In this document: piece after piece, positions 34,403 through 42,932 of the stretch
Layout: every line of letters begins with the position of its first letter
Position numbering within the stretch: position 1 is the first letter of the stretch
Notes under the pieces: model-generated
What the model was told of the DNA's origin: nothing
Databases searched by the model: none
What the model saw: only the letters and a program-made list of their open reading frames with translations
Source of the DNA: Gordonia sp. (in: high G+C Gram-positive bacteria)
GTDB lineage: Bacteria > Actinomycetota > Actinomycetes > Mycobacteriales > Mycobacteriaceae
Assembly (NCBI RefSeq): GCF_020438995.1
Contig: NZ_JAGQTN010000250.1
Coordinates: 1-53,650 of the forward strand
Direction of reading: 5' to 3'
DNA length: 53,650 nt
Position numbers and translations under genes: made by a program

Positions 34403-35239
34403 GTGTCCGAACGATCGTCGCAGCACATCGACACAGGTACCGACGACCTGCTGTTGAGCCTCGAGGACGCCGTCGCCACGGTCACACTGAACCGGTCCGA
34501 CGCCAAGAACGCCCTCACCCCGGAGATGATCGACATCCTGATCGGTGTCCTCGCCGACGTCGACGCGGACACCGGAGTGCGGGCCCTCGTCCTCACCGGC
34601 GCCGGGCGGGCGTTCTGTGCGGGCGGCGACGTGAAGGCGTTCGCCCAGCGCGGCGGCGACGTGCCGGTCGGCGACGACAGCGTGCAGGACTGGTTCGACA
34701 ATCGCACCCGCAGGCAGACCGGCATCGTCGGCAAGTTGCGGTCGATGAACACCCCGTCGATCGCGGCGATGCCCGGCGCGGCGGCCGGTGCCGGATTCGG
34801 CCTCGCACTGGCCTGCGACCTGCGGGTGGGCTGCCCGTCGACGTTCTTCACCACCGCATTCATCAAGATCGGCCTGCCCGGCGATTTCGGCGTGACCTGG
34901 CAGTTGCGCGACCTGCTCGGCGCGGGGCAGACGACCCGGCTGATGCTGCTGTCCGAACGTGTCGGCGCCGACGAGGCACTGAGCCTCGGACTGCTCAATC
35001 GGCTCGTCCCCGACGACGAGGTGGCAGCGACCGCCCGCGGCATCGCCGGACAGCTCGCCGGATCGTCGGCGCAGGCCATCGGTGCGATGAAGGCCAATCT
35101 GCGCGAGGCCCGGCACCTGGATCTGGCCGCCGCGATGGACGCCGAACTGGTCCGCTACCGAGCGTGCGCCGACGGCGACGAACACAAGGCCGCTGTCCGG
35201 GCATTCGCCGCCCGCAGCGCCTCCACCGGCCAGAGGTAG
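34403..35239 (+). CDS. Enoyl-CoA hydratase/isomerase (crotonase) family
   Basis: This encodes 278 residues. LVLTGAGRAFCAGGDVKAFA forms the CoA/oxyanion loop and MPGAAAGAGFGLALACDLRV the second. KIGLPGDFGVTWQL occupies the place of the catalytic Glu segment; an Asp (GDFG) sits near the usual acid, and the first Glu is replaced by Ala (GAAAGAG). So hydration may be impaired, and an isomerase or other crotonase chemistry is possible. AAGGAGAAGG precedes the GTG start. It is convergent with a TetR gene with a 2-bp gap. Confidence 0.85.
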   Translation: MSERSSQHIDTGTDDLLLSLEDAVATVTLNRSDAKNALTPEMIDILIGVLADVDADTGVRALVLTGAGRAFCAGGDVKAFAQRGGDVPVGDDSVQDWFDNRTRRQTGIVGKLRSMNTPSIAAMPGAAAGAGFGLALACDLRVGCPSTFFTTAFIKIGLPGDFGVTWQLRDLLGAGQTTRLMLLSERVGADEALSLGLLNRLVPDDEVAATARGIAGQLAGSSAQAIGAMKANLREARHLDLAAAMDAELVRYRACADGDEHKAAVRAFAARSASTGQR

Positions 35240-35241
35240 CC

Positions 35242-35904
35242 TTACCGGCCCTGGCCGCTGGCTGATGGCTGCTGGTATCCGGCGCCGATGAGGACGAACT
35301 GACTGAGCATCGCTTTGATGCGGGCGGGGTCGGCCTCCGCCGGAAACAGCTCGTTGTCGCTCAGTACGGCACCGAGTACCAGGGCCAGCGCCATCCGGAC
35401 GGCGTCGAGAATGTCGACCGGCGTGGCCTGGTCGTTCTCGGCGATGTAGGTTTCGATGCCGCGGACCAATGCCCTGGCGCAGGCGTCGAAGGCGGGCTCG
35501 CGCTGGTCGGCCGTCTCGTGTGGCTGCGCCGCCAGCGACACCAGGATGCGCCGGTTGACGGTGCACAGGTCGTACAGGCCGGAGACGAACCGGAGGGTGA
35601 CCGCGGCCGGATTCTCGTCGGGATGGGTGGCGATACTGGCCGCGAACTCGTACATGAACTGCACCAGCGGACCTACCGCCGTCGTTTCGAAGAGCGCAGG
35701 TTTGCTGCTGAAGTGGCGGAACACGGTGGATTCGGTGACGCCTGCGCGTTCGGCGACGGCGCGGATGCTGGTGCCGTCGAAGCCGTGCTCGGCGAACTCA
35801 TCGTAGGCGGCCGTGGTGATCAGCGACCGCACCTGCGCTGTTGAACGGCGTTTACGCGGACTGTGCGCAACGGCTTTCTCGGGAGCGGACGTATCGGGCA
35901 TCAC
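35242..35904 (-). CDS. TetR-family regulator, probable repressor of the aldehyde-dehydrogenase/Mce module
   Basis: This encodes 220 residues. The HTH reads STAQVRSLITTAAYDEFAEH, then VAERAGVTESTVFRHFSSKP. The rest is a ligand domain with a variable C-terminus. It starts GTG-ATG (35904/35901); neither has a strong ribosome site. It is divergent from the aldehyde-dehydrogenase gene and a perfect 19-bp palindrome lies between them over a promoter, so it likely represses the long downstream module until it binds a lipid-derived ligand. Confidence 0.88.
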   Translation of the reverse strand: MMPDTSAPEKAVAHSPRKRRSTAQVRSLITTAAYDEFAEHGFDGTSIRAVAERAGVTESTVFRHFSSKPALFETTAVGPLVQFMYEFAASIATHPDENPAAVTLRFVSGLYDLCTVNRRILVSLAAQPHETADQREPAFDACARALVRGIETYIAENDQATPVDILDAVRMALALVLGAVLSDNELFPAEADPARIKAMLSQFVLIGAGYQQPSASGQGR

Positions 35905-35942
35905 CCCATCTTGTCATGCTGCGGCGCAATACGCGGAACATT

Positions 35943-35988
35943 AAGGGAGTGTCACTCCCTTGACGTGGCGGCGTCTTTACAGTTAAAT
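35943..35988 (+). promoter_or_regulatory. Operator plus promoter of the ALDH-Mce module
   Basis: AAGGGAGTGTCACTCCCTT (35943-35961) is a perfect 9-1-9 palindrome. It overlaps by 2 bp a -35 TTGACG (35960-35965), followed after 17 nt by -10 TTAAAT (35983-35988). This fits repression by the adjacent TetR. Confidence 0.75.
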
Positions 35989-36117
35989 GATTGCAGAGAT
36001 TCAGATCACACCAGCCCGAAGCCTTGACCCGCGCGGAGCCGGCCCCGGACAACAGTCCCGGACCGGCCGCGGGTAACCGAGTCGTGCGCTGGGGACGCGA
36101 CGACCACAGGAGGCACC

Positions 36118-37584
36118 ATGTCCGCACCGCTGGAAGGCCGGCTGTTCATCGACGGCGAGTTCCGCGAGGCCCGCTCGGGTAAGCGCTATCCGATCATCAA
36201 CCCCGCCGACGAGTCCGTGGTCGCCGAGGCCGCCGACGCAGGCGTCGAGGACGTCGACGACGCGATCGCCGCGGCACGCCGCTTCATCGACACCTCCGAC
36301 TGGACGACCAATCATGAGTTCCGCAAGCGCTGCATGGTTCAGTTCCAGGAGGGATTGCGTGCTCGCGCAGACGAATTCGAGAACATCATGGTCGCCGAGG
36401 CCGGGGTGGCGCGCGCCAACATGTGGACGCATGTGCGATTCATGATCGAGGGCATGGACTACTTCAACAACCTGATCACCGATTTCCCCTGGGAAGAGGA
36501 TCTCGGTCCGTATGAGGTGATGGGCAACCTCAGTGAGCGGCAGGTCCGCTACGAGCCCTATGGCGTGGTCGGTGCCATCACCCCGTGGAATGCCCCGTTC
36601 ATGACCGCGCTGTGGAAGACCCATCACGGCCTGGCCACCGGCAACGCCGTGATCCTCAAGAGCGCCCCCGACACCCCGCTCACCGCGGCCCTGATGGCCG
36701 AGGTCCTGCGCGATGCCACCGACACCCCGGCCGGCGCGTTCGCCGCGCTCAGCTCGTCGGACAAGGCGATCGTCGGTGATGCGATGACCGCCGACCAGCG
36801 CATCGACCTGTACCACTTCACCGGCTCGCCCGGCGTGGGGCAGCGGATCGCCGAACGCGCTGCCACCGGAATCCGGCACACCGTACTGGAACTGGGCGGC
36901 AAGTCGGCCAACATCATCCTGCCCGACGCCAACCTCGATATGGCTTGCGGTCTGGGAGTGGCCATGTGCCTGTCCAATTCGGGTCAGGGCTGCGCGCTGG
37001 CCACCCGCATGATCGTGCATGCCGACGTCTACGACGCCGTGCTCGAACGGCTCGAGAACATCGTCGGCAACATCCCATGGGGCGATCCCAACGACCCGGT
37101 CAACCTGGTCGGCCCGATCATCCGCGAGGAACAGCTCAAGCGCATGGAAGGTCTGGTCGATCGCGCCCAGGCCGAGGGTGCCCGCCTGCTCGTCGGCGGC
37201 AAGCGCGGCGAACAGGAACGCGGATTCTGGTATCAGCCAACGGTTCTCGTCGATGTCGACGAGAACTCGGAGATCGCGCAGACCGAGGTGTTCGGCCCGG
37301 TCCTGTCGGTGCTGCGGTACGAGGGCGACGATTCGGAGGCCGTGCGGATGGCCAACAACTCCGCATACGGACTGTCCGGCTATGTGCAGTCGACGAACGA
37401 GGAACGGGCCTGGGCCGTCGCGCGTCGCCTGCGCGCGGGCACCGTCAACATCAATAACTCCTTCTACCTCTCGCCCGACGCCCCGTTCGGCGGTTACGGG
37501 ATCAGCGGCGACGGCGTCGAACACGGCATCGCCGGTTTCCGGGAGTACCTGCGTATCAAGTCGATCGCCAGCCCCAGCCACTAA
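36118..37584 (+). CDS. Aldehyde dehydrogenase
   Basis: This encodes 488 residues, the normal length. Landmarks are GVVGAITPWNAPFMTALWK, the NAD motif FTGSPGVGQRIAERA, the catalytic Glu in VLELGGKSANIIL and the catalytic Cys in NSGQGCALATRM. EVFGPVLSVL completes the family pattern. It oxidises an aldehyde to the acid with NAD(P)+, plausibly one made by the P450/SDR encoded downstream. AGGAGG precedes the ATG. It is the first gene of a co-directional run extending to 53204. Confidence 0.94.
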   Translation: MSAPLEGRLFIDGEFREARSGKRYPIINPADESVVAEAADAGVEDVDDAIAAARRFIDTSDWTTNHEFRKRCMVQFQEGLRARADEFENIMVAEAGVARANMWTHVRFMIEGMDYFNNLITDFPWEEDLGPYEVMGNLSERQVRYEPYGVVGAITPWNAPFMTALWKTHHGLATGNAVILKSAPDTPLTAALMAEVLRDATDTPAGAFAALSSSDKAIVGDAMTADQRIDLYHFTGSPGVGQRIAERAATGIRHTVLELGGKSANIILPDANLDMACGLGVAMCLSNSGQGCALATRMIVHADVYDAVLERLENIVGNIPWGDPNDPVNLVGPIIREEQLKRMEGLVDRAQAEGARLLVGGKRGEQERGFWYQPTVLVDVDENSEIAQTEVFGPVLSVLRYEGDDSEAVRMANNSAYGLSGYVQSTNEERAWAVARRLRAGTVNINNSFYLSPDAPFGGYGISGDGVEHGIAGFREYLRIKSIASPSH

Positions 37585-37616
37585 CACGACGGACCTGAGA
37601 AGAAGGACGTAGCTCA

Positions 37617-38507
37617 ATGCGCTTGAAAGACAAGGTCATCGCCATCACCGGATCCGGTTCGGGTCTGGGCCGCGAATCGGCGCTGCTGTTCGCGGCCGAG
37701 GGCGCGACGCTGGTGGTCAGCGACGTGGTACCCGGCCGGGCCCAGGCCGTGGCCAAGGAGATCGTCGAGAACGGAGGCACCGCAATCGGTATCGACGCCG
37801 ACGTGCGGTCGGAAGCCGACATGGACAATCTGGTGGCCACCACCGTCGATCATTACGGTCGCATCGACGTGATGTGGGGCAACGCCGGTGTTCCCGAACC
37901 AGGTTTCGGGATGCAGCCGCTGCACAAGTCCTCACTTGAGGACTGGAACAACATCTTCGCGGTCAACACCACCGGCATCTATCTGGCCTGGCGTGCCGCG
38001 GCCCGCTGGATGATCGATAACAAGCGCCCCGGCACGCTGCTGGGTACCTCGTCGGCGGCATCGTTCACCGCCTACCCCGGTTTCCCGATGTACACCGCAT
38101 CGAAGGCCGCGGTCAACGGTCTGGTGCGTGCGGCGTCGCTGGAATTCGGCAAGTTCGGCATTCGCGCCAACGCGATCTGCCCCACGCACGGTATGTCGGT
38201 GAACTTCGCCCTGCCGCCCGAGGCCGAGGTGCTGGGTAAGTCGTACGAGGAGATGGCGCCGTGGAATCCGGACAACCGGGCCATGCCGCTGCGCGTGGAC
38301 ACCCCGCCGGTGATCCGCGATAACGCTTATCTCGCACTGTTTTTGGTCTCCGACGAGTCGCGGTACACCTCCGGACAGTCGATCGCGTCGGCGGACGGCG
38401 GCCAGTTCGCCCGCACGTCCATCGTGTTCCCCACCGACACCGGTGAGAGCGACGACATCACCTCCGGCGCGATCCCGGACGAGCTCCGCAACGAGATCGA
38501 AAGGTAG
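37617..38507 (+). CDS. Short-chain dehydrogenase/reductase
   Basis: This encodes 296 residues. VIAITGSGSGLGRESALLFA holds the TGxxxGxG NAD site, GNAGVPEPGFG the NAG motif, and YTASKAAVNGLVRAASLEFG the catalytic Tyr and Lys. The C-terminal 40 residues (from TSIVFPTDTG) extend beyond the classical SDR core. It likely interconverts an alcohol and ketone in the same pathway as the P450. AGAAGGA precedes the ATG, 32 bp after the aldehyde-dehydrogenase stop. Confidence 0.93.
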   Translation: MRLKDKVIAITGSGSGLGRESALLFAAEGATLVVSDVVPGRAQAVAKEIVENGGTAIGIDADVRSEADMDNLVATTVDHYGRIDVMWGNAGVPEPGFGMQPLHKSSLEDWNNIFAVNTTGIYLAWRAAARWMIDNKRPGTLLGTSSAASFTAYPGFPMYTASKAAVNGLVRAASLEFGKFGIRANAICPTHGMSVNFALPPEAEVLGKSYEEMAPWNPDNRAMPLRVDTPPVIRDNAYLALFLVSDESRYTSGQSIASADGGQFARTSIVFPTDTGESDDITSGAIPDELRNEIER

Positions 38508-38510
38508 GCA

Positions 38511-39695
38511 ATGGATACCGTCACACGTTTCGATCCGCGTATCTCCGGGCTCTCGCAGCAGGTCAAGGACCTGCACGACCCGCAGCTTGTCTACATGGCC
38601 AAAGCACGTGATGTGCGTGCCGAATACATCGACGGCGCACTGCATCTCTATCGGCACGAGGACATCCTCGCGGTCAACAAGCACCCCGATGTTCTCGGAA
38701 ACGGCGGTCGCGGAGGGAGTTTCGGACACGACGGCAGGCTTATCCCGCTGGAGATCGACGGCCCCGACCATCGCAAGTGGCGCCGCGTTCTCGACCCGAT
38801 GTTCTCGCCCAAGCGGGTGGGCCTCATGGAGGAGCAGATCCGCGAACTGGCGCGGGGAATCCTCGAAGGCGTCCGCGCGGACGGCGGAGGCGACCTGAAC
38901 GATCTGCTGTGTACTCCGCTGCCGTGCCAGACATTCCTGAGCCTGGTGGGTGCACCCCTGGAGGATCTGGAATTCTTCCTGGAATTCAAGGAAGGCATTA
39001 TCCATCCCAAGGGGGAGACCACCGAGGAGATCGACGCCAACATGGCGGTGGCCGGCGGCAAACTCCTCGAATACTTCGATACCTTCCTCAAGGAAAAGCG
39101 CACTCGCCTCGACGAATACGACGACGTGATCGCCAACCTGATGCGCGCAGAGTTCGACGGCGAACCGATCAACGAGTTCGACCTGATCAATGTGCTCTTC
39201 CTGCTGTTGTTCGCCGGTTTGGACACGGTCACCGCGTCGCTCTCGTGCATTCTCGCCTGGTTCGGCAAGAATCCTGATCGGCGGGCCGAACTCGTCACCG
39301 AACCGGATCTGCTGCGGGTGGCCATCGAGGAGTTGGTGAGGTTCGAGTCTCCCGTACCTTCGGGAATGCGGTATCCGCAGACCGACATCGACCTCGGCGA
39401 CGGTCTGATCGTGCCGGCCGACACCCAGGTGAACGCCTTCTGGGCCGCGGCCAACGTCGACCCGACCTATCACGCCGATCCGCTCCGCGTCGACTTTCAT
39501 CGTGAGAAGCTCAGCCACATGGCGTTCGCCAGCGGCATCCACAGGTGCATCGGGTCGCACCTGGCCAGGCTGGAACTGAAGGTGGCGGTGGGGGAGACAT
39601 TGCGGATATTGCCCGAGTACGACCTTGACCTGTCGGCGCTCACCTACGACAACGTCGCCGTTCGGACCGCGACGAGTATTCCGGTATCGGTGTAA
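38511..39695 (+). CDS. Cytochrome P450
   Basis: This encodes 394 residues. The I-helix shows LLFAGLDTVTAS, the K-helix ExxR is in EELVRFES, and the haem loop is MAFASGIHRCIGSHLARLEL with the Cys ligand. The family cannot be named by eye. It should hydroxylate a lipid or terpenoid imported by the neighbouring Mce system, using the ferredoxin encoded next. It starts 3 bp after the SDR stop. Confidence 0.94.
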   Translation: MDTVTRFDPRISGLSQQVKDLHDPQLVYMAKARDVRAEYIDGALHLYRHEDILAVNKHPDVLGNGGRGGSFGHDGRLIPLEIDGPDHRKWRRVLDPMFSPKRVGLMEEQIRELARGILEGVRADGGGDLNDLLCTPLPCQTFLSLVGAPLEDLEFFLEFKEGIIHPKGETTEEIDANMAVAGGKLLEYFDTFLKEKRTRLDEYDDVIANLMRAEFDGEPINEFDLINVLFLLLFAGLDTVTASLSCILAWFGKNPDRRAELVTEPDLLRVAIEELVRFESPVPSGMRYPQTDIDLGDGLIVPADTQVNAFWAAANVDPTYHADPLRVDFHREKLSHMAFASGIHRCIGSHLARLELKVAVGETLRILPEYDLDLSALTYDNVAVRTATSIPVSV

Positions 39696-39706
39696 CGGGG
39701 AAGGAT

Positions 39707-39907
39707 GTGCCCGATATGAGAGCCAAGCTGATCCCCGACAGGTGCGTCGGGCATGCGCAGTGCTTCGCGGTGAACGAGGACCTGTTTCCCATCGATGACG
39801 ACGGCTACTCTACCTTCGGTGATCGGGAGATCGGTCCGGGGGACGAGGCGCCCATCCGGCAGGGTGTCAGTGCCTGCCCGGAGCAGGCGCTGGTGATCGT
39901 CGAGTGA
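39707..39907 (+). CDS. Small ferredoxin (3Fe-4S type)
   Basis: This encodes 66 residues. CVGHAQC gives two cysteines, with His where a fourth ligand would be, and ACPEQAL gives the third, the usual pattern of [3Fe-4S] ferredoxins that serve actinobacterial P450s. It follows the P450 gene by 11 bp. The GTG at 39707 has GGGG 6 nt upstream; an ATG at 39716 is an alternative that starts closer to the conserved region. Confidence 0.92.
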   Translation: MPDMRAKLIPDRCVGHAQCFAVNEDLFPIDDDGYSTFGDREIGPGDEAPIRQGVSACPEQALVIVE

Positions 39908-40010
39908 TGTTTTCCGCCCTGAGTTGTCCGTCCACGCAGTGACCCCGAGACCCCTACCAGCCGACCCCGCCGGCCCAGCGGCATGTGAATGAACGAAGAG
40001 GTTTGATCCG

Positions 40011-40091
40011 GTGCATCTAGATTTCGTCGACGAGATCGAGCAATTCGTGACAATGATCGCGAACCTGCTCATCCCCCGTCCGCTGCCGTGA
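40011..40091 (+). CDS. Candidate 26-residue micro-ORF coupled to YrbE
   Basis: GAAGAGG lies 9 nt before a GTG at 40011, and 26 codons follow before a TGA that overlaps the YrbE GTG by 4 bp (GTGA at 40088-40091). The peptide begins VHLDFVDEIEQFVTMIANLL and ends with prolines; it is amphipathic. The overlap geometry matches the real genes of this operon, such as MceA/MceB. It may set translation of the transporter or be a small membrane-associated protein. It is not a known family. The region between the ferredoxin (39907) and this ORF has no other gene. Confidence 0.45.
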   Translation: MHLDFVDEIEQFVTMIANLLIPRPLP

Positions 40092-40867
40092 CGACGCACA
40101 CGAAGCCAAGTCAGGCGCGGGCCGCCGTCGCGGCGATCGGCGGGCTGTTCGAGCTCAGCTTCGATACGCTTCGGGCGTTGGGGCGCAGGCCCTTTCACTG
40201 GCGAGAGGCGCTGGGTCAGGCATGGTTCCTGGTGACGGTGGCGTTCGTGCCGACCCTGCTGGTGGCGCTGCCGTTCACCGTGCTGGTGATCTTCACGCTC
40301 AACATCCTGCTGGTGGAGTTCGGCGCCGCCGACCTCTCGGGCGCCGGCGCCGCACTAGGCTCGGTCACCCAGATCGGCCCGCTCGTGACGGTGCTGATCG
40401 TGGCCGGTGCCGGTGCCACCGCGATCTGCGCCGACCTCGGTGCCCGCACCATCCGCGAGGAGATCGACGCGATGCGGGTGCTGGGCATCGACCCGGTGCA
40501 TCGGCTGGTGGTGCCGCGAGTGGTCGCCTCCTGTCTGGTGGCGCTGCTGCTCAACGGCATGGTGGTGGCCATCGGCCTGGTCGGTGGTTTCTATTTCTCG
40601 GTGTACGTGCAGAATGTGACCCCGGGCGCCTACGTGTCGAGCCTGACGCTGGTCACCGGGTTGCCCGAAGTGATCCTGTCCGAGGTGAAGGCGGGGTTGT
40701 TCGGATTGATCGCCGCATTGGTGGCTTCCTACCGGGGTCTGACCGTGAGCGGCGGTCCCAAAGGTGTGGGTACCGCGGTCAACGAGACGGTCGTGTACGC
40801 ATTCGTGGCGTTGTTCGCCGTCAATGTCGTGCTGACAGCGGTCGGGGTGAAGGTGACCGCAGGGTGA
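40088..40867 (+). CDS. YrbE/MlaE-type permease of the Mce transporter (subunit A)
   Basis: This encodes 259 residues with five or six membrane helices. The cytoplasmic coupling segment is TIREEIDAMRVLGIDPVHRL, the conserved MlaE/YrbE motif that contacts the ATPase. Mce systems import lipids such as sterols across the envelope; the ATPase MceG is usually encoded elsewhere and is not in this window. It starts with GTG within the micro-ORF stop and lies 13 bp before the second permease gene. Confidence 0.92.
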   Translation: MTTHTKPSQARAAVAAIGGLFELSFDTLRALGRRPFHWREALGQAWFLVTVAFVPTLLVALPFTVLVIFTLNILLVEFGAADLSGAGAALGSVTQIGPLVTVLIVAGAGATAICADLGARTIREEIDAMRVLGIDPVHRLVVPRVVASCLVALLLNGMVVAIGLVGGFYFSVYVQNVTPGAYVSSLTLVTGLPEVILSEVKAGLFGLIAALVASYRGLTVSGGPKGVGTAVNETVVYAFVALFAVNVVLTAVGVKVTAG

Positions 40868-40880
40868 GAAGGAGCAGTAA

Positions 40881-41738
40881 ATGACCTCGATATCGGTGTT
40901 GAACGCCCGATACCCGCGGGCGGCCAAGACACTGGGCAAACCGGTGAGCGGCGTCCGGTCGGTGGGCCACCAGGCCATCTTCTATCGCGACGCGGTGTTC
41001 CAGATTCCGCACGCGATGCTCCGATACCGCAAGGATGCGATCCGGCTGATCGCCGAGATCGGTATGGGCACAGGGGCCCTCGCCGTGATCGGCGGCACCG
41101 TCGTGATCGTCGGATTCATGACGTTCTCGGCGGGCACTCTCCTGGCCATTCAGGGTTTCGCCTCACTCGGCGACATCGGGGTCGAGGCGCTCACCGGATT
41201 CTTCGCCGCTTACATCAATGTGCGGATCGCGGCACCAGTCACCGCCGGTATCGCGCTGGCCGCAACGATCGGCGCCGGATCGACGGCCCAGCTCGGTGCG
41301 ATGCGGATCGCCGAGGAGGTCGACGCGCTCGAAGTGATGGCGATTCGGTCGATGTCGTATCTGGTGTCGACGCGGATGGTGGCCGGGGTGATCGCGATCA
41401 TCCCGCTGTACACGATCGCGGTGCTCATGTCGTTCCTGGCGTCGCGGACCTACACGATCTTCATCAACGGGCAGTCGGCCGGTGTCTACGACCACTACTT
41501 CGCCACTTTCCTGCGGCCCGCCGACCTGATCTGGTCGTTCATGCAGGCCGTCACGATGGGCATCGTCGTGATGGGAATCCACTGCTACCACGGGTACATG
41601 GCCACGGGCGGACCCGCGGGCGTCGGCGAGGCCGTCGGTCGTGCGGTCCGGTCGTCGCTGGTGGCGGTGGTGGTGGTGTGCCTGCTGGTGTCCCTGGCCG
41701 TGTACGGCACGTCCGGCAACTTCAACCTGGCGGGATGA
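40881..41738 (+). CDS. YrbE/MlaE-type permease of the Mce transporter (subunit B)
   Basis: This encodes 285 residues. The coupling segment reads RIAEEVDALEVMAIRSMSYL. Hydrophobic helices include ALAVIGGTVVIVGFMTFSAG. It should pair with subunit A as the inner-membrane core of the importer. GAAGGAG lies before the ATG at 40881. MceA starts 3 bp after its stop. Confidence 0.93.
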   Translation: MTSISVLNARYPRAAKTLGKPVSGVRSVGHQAIFYRDAVFQIPHAMLRYRKDAIRLIAEIGMGTGALAVIGGTVVIVGFMTFSAGTLLAIQGFASLGDIGVEALTGFFAAYINVRIAAPVTAGIALAATIGAGSTAQLGAMRIAEEVDALEVMAIRSMSYLVSTRMVAGVIAIIPLYTIAVLMSFLASRTYTIFINGQSAGVYDHYFATFLRPADLIWSFMQAVTMGIVVMGIHCYHGYMATGGPAGVGEAVGRAVRSSLVAVVVVCLLVSLAVYGTSGNFNLAG

Positions 41739-41741
41739 CCG

Positions 41742-42932
41742 GTGGCGCAGGAACGTTCCCATCGCAGTGAACCCCACTACTTCGTGGCCGGGCTGGTCAT
41801 GATCACCGTCCTGGTGGTGGGTGCGCTGGTGTCGCTGTACTCCTTCCGCGGCGGATTCGACAAGACCCGATCGCTCGTCGTCGAATCGGACCGCGCCGGG
41901 CTGGTGATGGCGCCCGGCGCCAAGGTCAAGATGCACGGGGTCACCATCGGTTCGGTGTCCAAGGTCAGCACCGACGGTGACACCGCATCGCTGACCCTCG
42001 ACATCGACGACAAGAGCTTCGCCGAGATCCCCGCCGGCACAAAGGCACAGATCAAGGCATCCACCGCATTCGGCGCCAAATATGTTGCGCTGTTGCCGGA
42101 AGGACGAGGCACGATCTCCTCCGGTGCCACCATCGAGTCGGTGAATGTCGCCACGGAGGTCAACACTCTGTTCGAGAATCTGCTCGGCGTGATGCAGGCC
42201 GTCGACCCGGCCAAACTGAACGCCACGCTCGGTGCCGTCGCCGGGGGTCTGCGCGAGCGCGGCGGCGAACTCGGCGAGACCATCAGCTATTCCGACGCGG
42301 TGCTGCGCGGCATCAATCCGCTGTGGCGGCAGATCGAGCGCGACACCACTCTCACCACCAAGGTCACCGATGTCTACAACTCCGCCGCCGGCGATCTCCT
42401 CGATCTCCTCGACAACGCCACCGTGACCGCGACGACGGTGCGCGACAACGAGCACAACCTCGACGGACTGCTCACCTCGGCGATCGGTCTGGGCAATTCG
42501 GGCACAAACCTGCTGCGCGCGAGCGGATCCCGGTTCGTCAATGCCTCCCGATTGCTGGTGCCCACCACTGAACTGCTGGCCAAGTATTCGCCCGAGTTCA
42601 AGTGTGTCGCCGATCAGGCCACCTACAACCTCGACTACGGCATGGGCCGGTTCGGCGGCAAGAACAACGGCTATTCGCTCGATCTCGATGTCGCACTCCT
42701 GCTGGGCGACAACGCCTACCGGTATCCGGACAATCTGCCCAAGGTGAATGCCAAGGGCGGGCCCAAGGGTTCGCCCGGCTGCTACTCGCAGATCACGCGG
42801 ACCAACTATCCGGCGCCGTATCTGGTGATGGACACCGGTGCCAGCACCGCCTACGCCACCGAATTGAAGGCCGGCACACCGGCATTCATCCAGTACATGG
42901 TCGGCCAGATCACATCCGGGGGTGGCCGGTGA
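41742..42932 (+). CDS. mceA: MCE-domain protein, MceA position
   Basis: This encodes 396 residues. One N-terminal helix (HYFVAGLVMITVLVVGALVS) anchors it. The MCE domain follows with SLVVESDRAGLVMAPGAKVK and GVTIGSVSKVS, then a long helical region. MceA-F form the periplasmic lipid channel of the importer. It ends 4 bp into MceB (GTGA). The gene letter is by position in the six-gene row. Confidence 0.93.
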   Translation: MAQERSHRSEPHYFVAGLVMITVLVVGALVSLYSFRGGFDKTRSLVVESDRAGLVMAPGAKVKMHGVTIGSVSKVSTDGDTASLTLDIDDKSFAEIPAGTKAQIKASTAFGAKYVALLPEGRGTISSGATIESVNVATEVNTLFENLLGVMQAVDPAKLNATLGAVAGGLRERGGELGETISYSDAVLRGINPLWRQIERDTTLTTKVTDVYNSAAGDLLDLLDNATVTATTVRDNEHNLDGLLTSAIGLGNSGTNLLRASGSRFVNASRLLVPTTELLAKYSPEFKCVADQATYNLDYGMGRFGGKNNGYSLDLDVALLLGDNAYRYPDNLPKVNAKGGPKGSPGCYSQITRTNYPAPYLVMDTGASTAYATELKAGTPAFIQYMVGQITSGGGR

